NCBI GenBank assembly: GCA_934047225.1
Contig: OW203992.1
Coordinates: 5,445,501 to 5,509,500 of the forward strand
Length of the DNA: 64,000 bases
DNA from: Ypsolopha sequella
Taxonomy: Eukaryota; Arthropoda; Insecta; Lepidoptera; Ypsolophidae
Reading direction: 5' to 3'
Each line of letters begins with the position of its first letter. The first letter of the stretch is position 1. The translations under genes were made by a program, and so were the position numbers. This document shows, in pieces, positions 1 to 9,887 of the stretch. Under the pieces are notes generated by a model. It did no database searches. It was given only the letters and a program-made list of their open reading frames with translations, and was not told where the DNA came from.

Positions 1-244
1 CTGAAACTGTTTATAGTTTCATTAGAAACGCGACAGCTTTGAAACCCTAGAGAGGGAAGGCTTGGCAAGTAGGTTATTGGGCGTGTATACTGCTATCGAT
101 AAAAAAAAGCCAGCGCTTTTCGGGCGTAATTTCGAGTTGTCACAATTTTTAGGTCGCAACTGTTATTTGCTTTGCGACAGGTGGTTTGTAGGGAAGGTCA
201 AAAGAATGTGTGTCTTGGGATGTCATAATGTTTTTTTAATCTTT
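1..244. other. Gene-free left edge
   Basis: No gene or repeat structure recognised. The longest open frame (62-262) starts at a non-ATG codon and resembles no protein I know. Confidence 0.6.
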
Positions 245-478
245 TTAAGGCATACGCCATGACCTAAATTAGCAACTCGATCTGTATCGGTACAAATATC
301 GACGGAAACGAAATTGAAAGTTCATATTAGTGCGTATTGCAAAGTGGTTGTTACGACGATCAATGTATAGTGCACTACTACATTGAGCACTGATATGAAT
401 GTTATTTCAATGTCGTTTCCGTCGATATTCGTACCGACAGATATCGAGCTGCTAATTTGGCGACACTAATCGCCTTAA
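245..478. mobile_element. TTAA-flanked MITE (piggyBac-type target)
   Basis: Inverted ends of about 70 bp: the left arm reads TTAAGGCATACGCC and then AAATTAGCAACTCGAT, and the right arm is its complement ending CGCCTTAA. TTAA is present at both borders (245-248 and 475-478), the target duplication expected of piggyBac-like elements. It has no coding capacity. A right-half relic of the same family lies at 16616-16708 and ends in the same CGCCTTAA. The superfamily is inferred from the TTAA only. Confidence 0.6.
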
Positions 479-683
479 TGACTTTTATGTTGTTGGCCAT
501 TTTTCTTTACAAACCTACCGAACGAAAGGAGGGAGCACTATGTATCTTTATTTTCTACTCTTCCATATTAATACTCTACTACTTCGCCTATTAATTCTCT
601 CATCCCCAGGTAACTGCACGAAATGCCGAGAAAAAAGAAGCCTCAAAATTAAATACCTATCTATAAGTTAAATAATGTTAGTT

Positions 684-905
684 GACGAAACTCAAAATAT
701 AGGTAGTACTAGTCTATATGAACAACTGTTTGTATGAGAGCTAAGCGAAATTCGCAACTTTTTTTCTCTTCCTCCCATACAAATTGCCCCGATCAGCTGA
801 CTGGTCCAGTATGGAAAGGTGAAAACAAATTTTAAGAATTTTGCTTAGCTCCCATACAAACAATTGTTCATATAGACTAGTACTACCTATGTTTTGAGTT
901 TCGCC
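684..905. mobile_element. Palindromic MITE with ~68-bp TIRs
   Basis: The left arm begins GACGAAACTCAAAATATAGG and continues through TAGTACTAGTCTATATGAAC. The right arm is its near-exact reverse complement, ending GAGTTTCGCC. The roughly 85-bp loop is non-coding. The superfamily is not assignable from the sequence. Confidence 0.6.
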
Positions 906-1034
906 ACCGAATATTATTTAACCTTATATAAGACAAAATTCTATTTGTACGGGTACTTTAAAGGCTTTATTGGATCGCTAAAAATATAATTTCTTATTTT
1001 TTCTCTTTTCGATTTGGCCGCTATGTAAAAAATA

Positions 1035-1432
1035 GAGGTGCTCTTTTTTTGTATTTCATGAAATACATGGAAAACTTTAATACATTTCTGATATATGCAT
1101 TTTGACTATATAATCTAGGGTTTTGAAATTGGAAAACATGTTTGGAAAAATTTTCTTCGATAGAAATAATTGTTTAAATGAGGTCTTCAAACACACTTTT
1201 TCTCCTCGTTTGACGAATAGGAATCATATACAGAATTCAAACATATTTTATAAGGTGTATTTCAACAATATCTAGAGATTTGATGTTTGAAATTTGCTAG
1301 CTAGTTTAGTTTCTTTAATAAAAATATAAAACCAACTTTTTTCCCTTTTGCCCTGAATCCGCCACTCTCGCACTGCGCGATTTTTCGCTTGGAGTGACAG
1401 TGACAAAAATAAAATCCTCATAGCCTCTTAAG
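1035..1432 (-). repeat. Dispersed repeat family E, copy 1
   Basis: About 400 bp shared with 23190-23645 (same orientation), 40618-41000 (opposite) and 59838-60262. Landmarks in all copies are a TTTCATGAAATACA palindrome, ATATAATCTAGGGTTTTG, CTCCTCGTTTGACGAATAGG and a terminal GGAGTGACAGTGACAAAAA. A 57-codon frame is largely shared, but this copy has a stop in it and copies differ mainly at amino-acid-changing sites, so it is probably not coding. Confidence 0.6.
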
Positions 1433-1543
1433 TGTGTACCACATATAAGATTATTTAGTGATATAATTGAGTTATGTATGACTATAAGCCACATCAAGTT
1501 TTAAATTAAATCAGCTTGCCAGTAAACAACAGTAATTAAAAAC

Positions 1544-2002
1544 ATGACGAGACAACAAAAAGATACGAGAGGTGTTGTGGGACACCCGGTTGAAAACGAA
1601 GTTCCTTTCGCTACAGACGCGCACACCACCCATTCTGCAGTAATAAATATAGTCCGATTCTAGCGCAGCTGGAACAACTGTACGTGTCAGAAAACGATAA
1701 AGCTTACATTCTAAGGGTAAGAAAACCCATTTTTACTCGTTGCGAACGATACTTTTTCTACTACCTGATTTATGTATTTAAATATTTAATTTTTCCTTTC
1801 AAATTTAATGTATTTTATGACTTTGCAAAGCGCGGCGCGGTTTTTACCTTTTTTTTTTCAGGCTTCGGCCGGCGACATTTATTTGTGGCCAGTATCATTT
1901 TGCGAAAAAAGAGTCAGACGCGATATAATCGATTATGTCGTGAATCGGAACGCAGGGAATTTCGATTGTAAAGACAAACTAAGGACCTCAAAAAGAACCT
2001 AA
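1544..2002 (+). CDS. Candidate two-exon gene fragment, product unknown
   Basis: The proposed exons are about 1641-1716 and 1862-2002. The upstream exon ends AGG before GTAAGA. The downstream exon follows a long pyrimidine run and CAG at 1859-1861. Splicing is in phase 0 and gives a 71-residue C-terminal segment, including SPILAQLEQLYVSEND, then ILR joined to ASAGDIYLWPVSF, then RRDIIDYVVNRN, and a TAA at 2000-2002. An AATAAA follows at 2048-2053. GC content and acidic/basic composition are protein-like compared with the flanks. An ATG frame from 1544 stays open to a TAG at about 1661 but is in another frame, so either an acceptor at 1640 (CTGCAG) is used or the locus is frameshifted. I do not recognise the protein. 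It could be the 3' end of a host gene or a decayed one. Confidence 0.3.
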
Positions 2003-2662
2003 TTTAGCATGAAATGAAGACAAACGTCAAAAAGAACCTAATTTTGCAATAAATGAAATTTCAATACGATATTTCAAACCGGGGCCCGGAAAGTTCGATT
2101 TTCAAAACTAATTTCGAGTATTAAATGGAACTTTTTCATAAAGGTACCTAGTAGAAAAAAATGTTTTCTTTGATACCTTAATTTCCATCAACTTTTAATA
2201 CGCCCTTGTTGTACGATTATCGCCTTTACGTGGGCGCAGTAAGAACTGCCGTAATATGTTGAAAACTGATATGATATACGCTCTTTTGCCATTACGTCGT
2301 AATAAAGCTGGTAATCAAATGTGTTGCCAAACATATCACTGACCTCCATACTATAGAGGTCAGTGCAACATTATGTTATGACGTCATCATAGATTATTGC
2401 AATTCGCATCTTTTTTAGCACCTGAATAAATAACATACATACATATTATTAGAATTTATTACGTGTTGACTTGCAGTTTTTGAGTAAAACGGATACAAAA
2501 CTATAAAAAATAATATAGGTCATTTGGGTTTCCGGTTCTGACAAAACCCTAAAAAGTAAATAAAACAAGCACTTTTCAAGGGAATGCAAAGGTAATTTAA
2601 AGGAAACAAGACTCGGTAAGTATACAAAAACGACAAAAGTAACAAAAAGTGCAAAAAAGATC
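2003..2662. other. Gene-free interval
   Basis: AT-rich with no coding signal. It contains a 17-bp direct duplication of CAAAAAGAACCTAATTT (1988-2045 region) and a short hairpin CACTGACCTC...GAGGTCAGTG near 2338-2366. Nothing else was found. Confidence 0.5.
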
Positions 2663-2734
2663 AGGTTCCACCGAGATTTGAACTCGGATCGCTGGATTCA
2701 AAGTCCAGAGTGCTAACCATTACACCATGGAACC
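2663..2734 (-). tRNA. tRNA-Gln (anticodon TTG)
   Basis: A 72-nt minus-strand tRNA gene. The acceptor stem GGTTCCA pairs with TGGAACC, followed by a T discriminator as in eukaryotic tRNA-Gln. The A box lies in TGGTGTAATGGTTAGCAC and the B box is GAGTTCAAATC. The anticodon loop CTTTGAA gives TTG, decoding CAA. No intron. A run of six T on the minus strand (plus 2653-2658) just downstream is a good Pol III terminator. It differs from the second tRNA-Gln (62921-62992) at the wobble base and one D-arm position. It should be functional. Confidence 0.97.
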
Positions 2735-3114
2735 GATAGACGATGGCTGCGAAATTTAAAGTCAATATCTCCACGTGAAACAGCGTCGTGAAGACGAGTT
2801 TTACGTTCTCTTATTTGAGCATTTAATTCAATATCATGTGCCAAGCTATTCTGCGATTAGGTGCGTTGTAATAAAGTTTAAATTTGAAACCGAGCAACTT
2901 ATTGATTAATGATATCTATTATACTTGGCAATTATTGTCGATTGACCTTCCTCGACCTTTGGTTTTGAACTTGGTGATTGTGATTAAAATAAAAACGAAT
3001 AAACATACAGCGTATGTTATTTAATAGAAACTTGTATATTTGTTTGTCTGAGGTGTGCGCTGAAAAACAGCGCTGTTAATTTTTTAATCTAGCAGCACAG
3101 CTGAGCGTGCCACC

Positions 3115-4050
3115 TGCGGGCCTATTGTGTATCTCTAGTTGCCTTCTGGACTGGGTGTCTATCATCAAAAACATAGATATACTATCGAATTCCGATGTCC
3201 TAAGGATATTTTCGCACTTGAAGTGACGACACAGATTGTTAATAGTTCAATACCCACTAAAGGCAATTTTGACATTTCAGTTTTTAGCTATGTTTTTGAT
3301 GATAGGCACCTCGTGCAGTTGGCAACTAAAGATACAGAATAGGGGGGCTGCGGGCCTATTGTGTATCTCTAGTTGCCTTCTGGACTGGGTGTCTATCATC
3401 AAAAACATAGATATACCATCGAATTCCGATGTCCTAAGGATATTTTCGCACTTGAAGTGACGACACAGATTGTTAATAGTTCAATACCCACTAAAGGCAA
3501 TTTTGACATTTCAGTTTTTAGCTATGTTTTTGATGATAGGCACCTCGTGCAGTTGGCAACTAAAGATACAGAATAGGGGGGCTGCGGGCCTATTGTGTAT
3601 CTCTAGTTGCCTTCTGGACTGGGTGTCTATCATCAAAAACATAGATATACCATCGAATTCCGATGTCCTAAGGATATTTTCGCACTTGAAGTGACGACAC
3701 AGATTGTTAATAGTTCAATACCCACTAAAGGCAATTTTGACATTTCAGTTTTTAGCTATGTTTTTGATGATAGGCACCTCGTGCAGTTGGCAACTAAAGA
3801 TACAGAATAGGGGGGCTGCGGGCCTATTGTGTATCTCTAGTTGCCTTCTGGACTGGGTGTCTATCATCAAAAACATAGATATACCATCGAATTCCGATGT
3901 CCTAAGGATATTTTCGCACTTGAAGTGACGACACAGATTGTTAATAGTTCAATACCCACTAAAGGCAATTTTGAAATTTCAGTTTTTAGCTATGTTTTTG
4001 ATGATAGGCACCTCGTGCAGTTGGCAACTAAAGATACAGAATAGGGGGGC
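3115..4050. repeat. Tandem array of four 234-bp units, each a MITE
   Basis: Units start at 3115, 3349, 3583 and 3817, have exactly equal length, and differ by one or two substitutions. Each unit carries imperfect inverted ends of about 58 bp: CCTATTGTGTATCTCTAG at the left, and GGCAACTAAAGATACAGAAT then AGG at the right. A single diverged copy of the same element stands alone at 50190-50396. The short open frames repeating every 234 bp in the array follow from the repetition and are not genes. Confidence 0.9.
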
Positions 4051-4100
4051 TGGTTGCCAAAAGAATAATTGTATTTATTTTAAGTTTGTTTATTGTTAAA

Positions 4101-7100
4101 TTTTTTTTTTTTTTTTTTTTTTTTCATTTATTTAATATATTATACACAAAATTCAGTAAACAATATTCGCCAAACTGCTAAACAGTTTGTTGGCGATACG
4201 CTCTTACAAATTTTTGTTCCTTAAATAAGCATTTTAGGCACTAACTTAAAATCTAATACTTATGGAGTCTTGAGAAAAAATAATAATAATAATAGTTTTG
4301 TAGAATTGTAGCTATGCGTTTAAAGTTTTAATTATTCAGAAAAGATAACAATGTGCTCTTTAATTTATTCTTTAAGTTACCAATTTTTAACTTATTTTCT
4401 TCCAGTAGGAGAGGACAGTTATTACATAACTTGGGAGTTACGTATTCCCTAGTTCTCTCTCCATAATAGTTTTTGGATGATGGCTGTGATAGTTTGCCAC
4501 TTTTTACTGCTCTAGTGAAATGTCTATTTGGTTTAGGAATTTTAAAGTCTTTAGTGTAATAAATTTGCAGACCTATGAGGTATTTGACTTTATAGTGTAC
4601 AGGGAGAATCTTACACATTTTAAACAATTTATCATATTCGCCCTTACATTTAGCCTTCGTATTTTTATCTACTAAGTATTTAATTATTCTTAATTGTAAT
4701 TGCTTAATTTGGTCTAAGTATGTTTTGAATGTAAGTCCATAACAACTCAATCCATAACTCAGCAGTGAATCAGCAAGCGCATGGTAAACAATGTACAGGG
4801 TTCGTTTGTTTACTATCCTACATAGGTGATAAAATTGTCCTAAAACTGATCTTAATCTTTTGCAAACCTCATTTGTGTGTAATTTCCAATTAAAATTTTT
4901 GTCGATTAATAATCCCAAATATTTAAATTTATCTACTGTTTCTAAAGTTTTACAGGTACAGCCTTGTTTATTTTTATGAAAACATTCATAACTGTGACCT
5001 AATACTTTTATATCTGAAGGCTGTAAGGTTTTGGCTTTCTTATTATGAGGTGAAGAAATGTGCATACATTTCGTTTTATTTAAATTCAAAATGATGCCAT
5101 TATCGTGTGCCCATTTACTAATATTGTCAAAGTCCGCCTGTACATTGCTTACCATCTCCGGCATATCGTTTCCGGCGTACAGCAGGCACATGTCATCAGC
5201 ATACATGTAAACGTTGCAGTTCTGTACCACGTTCGACACGCTGTTCACGTGCATGATGTAGCCGACCGGCCCGTACACAGAACCGGTCGGCACACCCAGC
5301 CTGACAGCAGCTTCAGATCCAGATGTTCCATTGATCATAGTGCGCAAAGTTCTGTTTGACAAGTAATTACGGAACCACTGATTGGTGGGCCCACTAATGC
5401 CGCATTCGTCCATAGCCTGCAACAATTGTTCGTGATCGAGCGTGTCGAACGCTTTTTTAAAGTCAATAAATATCGCTAGTACCTGCTGCCTAGCGCTAAG
5501 TTTTGTGTTTACATAATTAGTGAACTGCGTCAGGGCCGTAGTCGTACTGCGACCCTTTCTGAACCCGTGCTGGGCTTGAGATAACACCTTATGATGCTCC
5601 AAAAATCCACCAATCTGCTCTATTACAGCTTTTTCCATTATTTTGTTGATAACTGATAAAATGGCAATGGGTCTGTAATTTGAGTAATCTGAATGGTTTC
5701 CTTGTTTAAAAATAGGTCTTATTAATGACTTTTTTAATACATCCGGATATATACCCTTTGACATGCACATGTTAATAAACTTAGCCAAGACCTTACTAAT
5801 TTCTGATTTTACATATTTTACATCTTGTACTCTAATTTTATCTATTCCAGGAGCTTTTTCACGGCTCAATTTATCAATTATTTTCCCGACTTTATGTGCA
5901 CTTATTTTTCTGAATTTAAATGATACATCAATCTTGTTAACATAAGTAGAACGTTCTAAAAATTTTTGATTACAGTTGTGTTTTATATTTTGTATTTCTT
6001 GGGTAAACGTGTCAGAGAAATTATTACAAATATTGTGAACATTATCCGTTCTACCTAAATATTTCATTACAATATTATCTAAATTACCTTTTTTACGTCC
6101 CAGCCATTCATTTATATTACACCATATTTTTCTAAAATCCCCATCACAATTTTTTATTTGATTTTGTCTATATTTATTTTTGGCAGTATTTATAATTTTG
6201 TTGAGTTTGTTTCTGTACCGCGTAAAGTCTAGTCTCCGGTTCATATTGTAAGGAGTGGACTTCCAAGTTCTAAATAACTCGTCTCTTCGCTCCATCATTA
6301 CAGCTAGCTGTTTACTCACCCACGGCTGTGTATCCCTTTTATTACTTCGTTTTAATTCAATAGTACATTCATTATAAATACTGCCAAACAGCGTGTATAG
6401 TTTTTCATATAATATTAATGGACAATTGATATCTAATAACTCAGACCAGTCAACAAGATCAAGTTTGTCCCTAACTAGCTTATTGGATAGCGCAGACGTT
6501 GCTGGATGCGCATTCGGGTCATTTTCGGCTGACAATTGTAGCCGTGTCCCTACCATGTGATGGTCAGAGAGTTTGCACGTGAGCATGTGTGCGTCGGCGC
6601 GTATAGCTTGATGCCTGCGCACCCACACATGGTCGATGCACGACGTCTGCAGCTCGCCATCAACAATGGCTTCGCGCGTTATCTCGCTCGTAGGTATCGC
6701 ACATTGTAGGCCGTGTTCACACATCATGTTTTTGTATGTCGTAATTGTTCCATTTATTTTATCGCCTAACATGTCCAAATTGGTATCGCCTATTACAATT
6801 AAGTCATCGGTTGGTAATATCTGCTTGATTAATATCTCAATTACTTTCAAAAATCGTAGTTTGTTAGTTTTAGGTGGTCTATATGTTGAAATTACATGCA
6901 GTGTGCCTTTGTCGGTCTGTAACTTTCCATGTAACGTCTCGGAAGCAGAGGTTTGTATTGTCTGGGCGGTAAAATTCAAATTGTCCCTTACATATATCAG
7001 CACTCCTCCGCCCCTTTTTATTTCTCTTGTATTCGAGTGTATATTGTATCCTCTAATTGAATAAAAGGCCAACTCCTCTTCTTTTATATTCACTTCAGCT

Positions 7101-7225
7101 AAAATTATTATATCTATCTTTTCATTGCATAACTTCAGTAAAACTAGTAGCTCATTAAAGTGTTTTCTCATAGATCTAATATTCAAGTGTAGTATATCCA
7201 ATTCATTTTGCTTATTTTTTATATA
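4101..7225 (-). mobile_element. Non-LTR retrotransposon, ORF2 half with poly(A) tail
   Basis: Minus-strand LINE. Its 3' end is a 24-nt poly(A) tract (T run at 4101-4124), preceded by a 200-nt 3' UTR. The 5' side stops abruptly at a TTAA (7226-7229), after which a different inverted-end sequence begins. Its missing 5' half may be 21206-22330, which ends at the same tetranucleotide. Confidence 0.85.
4328..7225 (-). CDS. LINE ORF2: endonuclease-reverse transcriptase, N-truncated
   Basis: 965 uninterrupted codons. The N-terminal ~230 residues are an APE-type endonuclease that nicks target DNA for priming: LHLNIRS, LAEVN, a GDTN site and LSDHH carry the Asn, Glu, Asp/Asn and Asp-His catalytic positions. 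The reverse transcriptase follows: FIDFKKAFDTLDHEQ, then GVPTGSVYGP, then YADD near residue 675, and a thumb region with FKYLGLLID. The element belongs to the CR1/Jockey supergroup; I cannot name the clade. The frame is open upstream only to the TAA at 7226-7228, so the natural start is absent and the first codons here are not a true N terminus. The lack of any stop or frameshift suggests a fairly young copy despite the break. Confidence 0.93.
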   Translation of the reverse strand, partial: YIKNKQNELDILHLNIRSMRKHFNELLVLLKLCNEKIDIIILAEVNIKEEELAFYSIRGYNIHSNTREIKRGGGVLIYVRDNLNFTAQTIQTSASETLHGKLQTDKGTLHVISTYRPPKTNKLRFLKVIEILIKQILPTDDLIVIGDTNLDMLGDKINGTITTYKNMMCEHGLQCAIPTSEITREAIVDGELQTSCIDHVWVRRHQAIRADAHMLTCKLSDHHMVGTRLQLSAENDPNAHPATSALSNKLVRDKLDLVDWSELLDINCPLILYEKLYTLFGSIYNECTIELKRSNKRDTQPWVSKQLAVMMERRDELFRTWKSTPYNMNRRLDFTRYRNKLNKIINTAKNKYRQNQIKNCDGDFRKIWCNINEWLGRKKGNLDNIVMKYLGRTDNVHNICNNFSDTFTQEIQNIKHNCNQKFLERSTYVNKIDVSFKFRKISAHKVGKIIDKLSREKAPGIDKIRVQDVKYVKSEISKVLAKFINMCMSKGIYPDVLKKSLIRPIFKQGNHSDYSNYRPIAILSVINKIMEKAVIEQIGGFLEHHKVLSQAQHGFRKGRSTTTALTQFTNYVNTKLSARQQVLAIFIDFKKAFDTLDHEQLLQAMDECGISGPTNQWFRNYLSNRTLRTMINGTSGSEAAVRLGVPTGSVYGPVGYIMHVNSVSNVVQNCNVYMYADDMCLLYAGNDMPEMVSNVQADFDNISKWAHDNGIILNLNKTKCMHISSPHNKKAKTLQPSDIKVLGHSYECFHKNKQGCTCKTLETVDKFKYLGLLIDKNFNWKLHTNEVCKRLRSVLGQFYHLCRIVNKRTLYIVYHALADSLLSYGLSCYGLTFKTYLDQIKQLQLRIIKYLVDKNTKAKCKGEYDKLFKMCKILPVHYKVKYLIGLQIYYTKDFKIPKPNRHFTRAVKSGKLSQPSSKNYYGERTREYVTPKLCNNCPLLLEENKLKIGNLKNKLKSTLLSFLNN

Positions 7226-7769
7226 TTAAAGCCGATTTTGAAGGTTTTAGTTTTAAGATAAGAAACCTACTAAAAAACTTAATTTTAAATGACAGCACTA
7301 TTTTTTGCTATTTTGAGGGGCACACTAACTAAAATTAACAAGCTTTTAGGGCGCTCCTAAGTTTAATTCACAGATAACGGACCACAGATAGGAACGGACC
7401 ATTAATCAACAATAATATTGACAATAATCAACATTTCGGGCGATTCCATTCGGTCAGTATGGCAAGCAATCAGTATTTCTACTTCTTGGTAGAATCACAA
7501 CCATGTTGTAAATTATTTTATTTTAATATTTTAGTATTTTCCCCGGGGTTTTACTAACTGGAACATTGTTTTTGGACAACCTACTGATAAAATTCTTCAA
7601 GAAAGAGTACCAGAACTGATCATTATCAAAATTAAATAATTTTATCTGTCACGTTCATAGTTATTTTAGTTATGTAGGTTATTTTTAAGATTATTGTCCT
7701 GGCAAAACTTAACAACTTTGACAGACGAGACGAGATGATAATTATTTTCTTTTCTTTGAAATTTTCGAT

Positions 7770-8645
7770 ATGAGTAACAGCAGTAAAAGCTCGAACAAGA
7801 GAAAGACAGACGAAGCCTCATGTTGGAGACTACATAGGTACATGCTCATGAATTTAGTGCGTGGTAAGTTTTGATCTAGATAAAATCAAAAATACCTTTT
7901 TTAAAACCTTCAATAGACTGGGTGCTAACGTTTATCTGCTTTTCTAGGAAACGGGGTTCATCCTCAAGTGGTGCAGATATGGAGAGACCTCGCCCTTCAA
8001 AATACGTTGGGACGTGCCAGAGATATAACATATAATGTACTCTTTGGATATGACGGAGCAAGCAAGTATGTATCTTTGTTTTTTCCTTTCAAAGCCTAAA
8101 ACAGAGATACTTTGAAGCCAGAAATCAACTGACATCACTTAACATTTTAGATACGCCCAGCATGCCTAAGCCGTGTCAAGATTTATCTCCTATAACTTAA
8201 TTATATTTGGTTAATAACTATTAATAAGCAACAAATGCTTTTGATGCAATTTCCACTTCAGCTTACTTAGGGTATTCCTTGCAAAAGTAAGCTCAAGGCT
8301 GTGAGCTGAGCAATAACCATCTTAGCCTGTATTTGCTTACATCCCTGACTAATTTGAAATCACATTTAGTTTCTAAGGGACCGCCCACATAGAGCTGCTT
8401 TCTGTTACTGTATTCTTTGTGACGGCTTGGATCTGTACATCTACAAAACTATGGCGGTCAAAAAGGTGCATTCTATTCATTATTCAGTATGCAGAACGTG
8501 CTTTGGCCCCAAATAATTTCTTTTAAAATCTCTTAGATAATTAAACATGATATATTTATTTTCAGTCCAGCGCATGGTTCCGAGGCCATTGATGCAAGTG
8601 ATACATGAAAATGCAAGGTCCAGTGAAGATGGTCTAAATGAATGA
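7770..8645 (+). CDS. Candidate four-exon gene, product unknown
   Basis: Proposed exons are 7770-7863, 7948-8065, 8378-8465 and 8571-8645, giving about 124 residues. The ATG at 7770 opens MSNSSKSSNKRKTDEASCWR. Donors are G|GTAAGT (7864), AA|GTATGT (8066) and AAG|GTGCAT (8466). Acceptors are TTTTCTAG (7947), TTTCTAAG (8377) and TTCAGTCCAG (8570, with an alternative AG at 8565). The reading frame is kept through all three junctions. Exon 2 encodes NGVHPQVVQIWRDLALQNT and ARDITYNVLFGYDGASK. Exon 3 encodes a Cys-rich AAFCYCILCDGLDLYIYK. There is no signal peptide or membrane segment, and I recognise no family. It lies near the left end of the possible 14-kb insertion, so it could be element-borne, a captured host gene, or host DNA. 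The exon choices are mine and untested. Confidence 0.4.
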
Positions 8646-8992
8646 ATGACCACTTGATCCTAAATGGCATGGCAGATGCAGTTCTGAGCATGGCCGAAAA
8701 CATTTCCTGGATACTGATGTTATCTATGAGTAGAGATCATGAGTGATGACCAAATTTACTCCTAGTCGGTATGGGGCTGGTGCGCCCGAAGATGGCAGGA
8801 CCCTATAGAAATCAAGAGTAACATAAATCTGAGCCCCGATCTGGACTGCGATGTACTATTTTCACATTTGGTGTTTTAGTGCTATGAATTAAATCTAATT
8901 TATAAAATGTTTAATTTTTAATTTATCAAATCCTATTAGTAAAATGAAAGAGTTTCCATGACTCGGCAACATGTTCCTTGCCCTTCAGATTC

Positions 8993-9240
8993 AAATTCAA
9001 ATTCAAATAGTTAATTTTGCAAAGTAGGTATATATAATACACTTTTTACACGTTAAATTTAATATAATAAAAAGATATGTAATAAAATAATAAATGTACA
9101 TGGATTAAAGGTTTATTTAATTTATGTAGCAATATATATACGATTAAAATTATAGGTAAAACATATATTATACAAGGTGAAATTCAATCAACCGCCCGAA
9201 CCCATACCTGATCTGTTCGACATTAAGCTGTTCTACCTCG
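8993..9240 (-). mobile_element. 5'-truncated LINE 3' end (same family as the 12-kb LINE)
   Basis: Starts with ATTCAA repeats, then ATAGTTAATTTTGCAAAGTA, and continues colinear with 11926-12170 through CAATCAACCGCCCGAACCCA. On the minus strand this is the 3' UTR followed by a short TTTGAA microsatellite tail. No coding part remains. Confidence 0.75.
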
Positions 9241-9475
9241 GCTTGATGGTTGTTTTTCGTTAAACCTAATTCATCTGCCTAGTGATCAATGAACATGTTG
9301 TGCAGGCACAGTAGGCCAAAAAAATTGTTGCTGCTGTCTCACGAGAGTTTGTTGCTTTAACAAGTAATGAAATCTATTATTCGGGTAGCAACTCATAGCT
9401 CGGAAGCGTTGAACGACACCACAGACGCTAGTGCTCCCATAAACCTTAGTATGTGTTTCTTATAGTTTTTGTATA

Positions 9476-9662
9476 CGAGAGCAACTACGATGTTATCCCT
9501 CATCATACAAGGCTCGCAAGTTGTATGTAAATGGACAAATTTTGGAAAAACTGCAATTTAAAAATGTGTTTGATTGAAGTGTGTACATGTCGAGAGCAAC
9601 TACGATGTTCTCCCTCATCATACCTTACCATCATACAAGGGTCGCAAACTGTATGTAAGTTG
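9476..9662 (+). repeat. Two direct repeats around GAGCAACTACGATGTT
   Basis: The segment GAGCAACTACGATGTT followed by CCCTCATCATAC...GCAA.TGTATGTAA occurs at 9479-9532 and 9594-9658. The second copy has a 13-bp internal duplication of CTTACCATCATAC. It adjoins a block also found near 20800-20870. Confidence 0.5.
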
Positions 9663-9886
9663 TTAGCTATTACAGGTTTTTATTACATGTATTTGTTATT
9701 TTAAATAATCATAGTCAAGTAGGGATATTCATTGTGAGACAGCTGGCAACACTCAGCTGTCAATTGGCAGTTTTGGCGGTATTATTGTAAGACTCTGTAA
9801 GAGGTGATAGTGTCCCCCATAAAACTATATCAAAATATCTTATCCACCTGTCTTATTTATAGTATATCATTAGAGAATATTATCAA
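9661..9886 (+). repeat. 226-bp block duplicated at 20516-20741
   Basis: Begins TGTTAGCTATTACAGG and ends AGAGAATATTATCAA. By eye it is identical or nearly so to the copy 10.8 kb away. It has no inverted ends, contains CAGCTGGCAACACTCAGCTG, and is non-coding. Confidence 0.75.
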
Positions 9887-9887
9887 T

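Noticed and set aside
3139..4044. Series of 67- and 74-codon frames repeating every 234 bp
   Set aside because: They are produced by the tandem MITE array; the solitary copy at 50190 does not preserve them.
3115..4050. CRISPR-like array
   Set aside because: Eukaryotic DNA; units are contiguous 234-bp MITEs without spacers. The 23-, 38- and 57-bp arrays also lack unique spacers.
5105..7064. Plus-strand frames of 60-142 cod. inside the LINE
   Set aside because: Antisense shadows of the LINE ORF2; the same holds for plus frames inside 12590-15466, 21327-22241 and 29483-33818.
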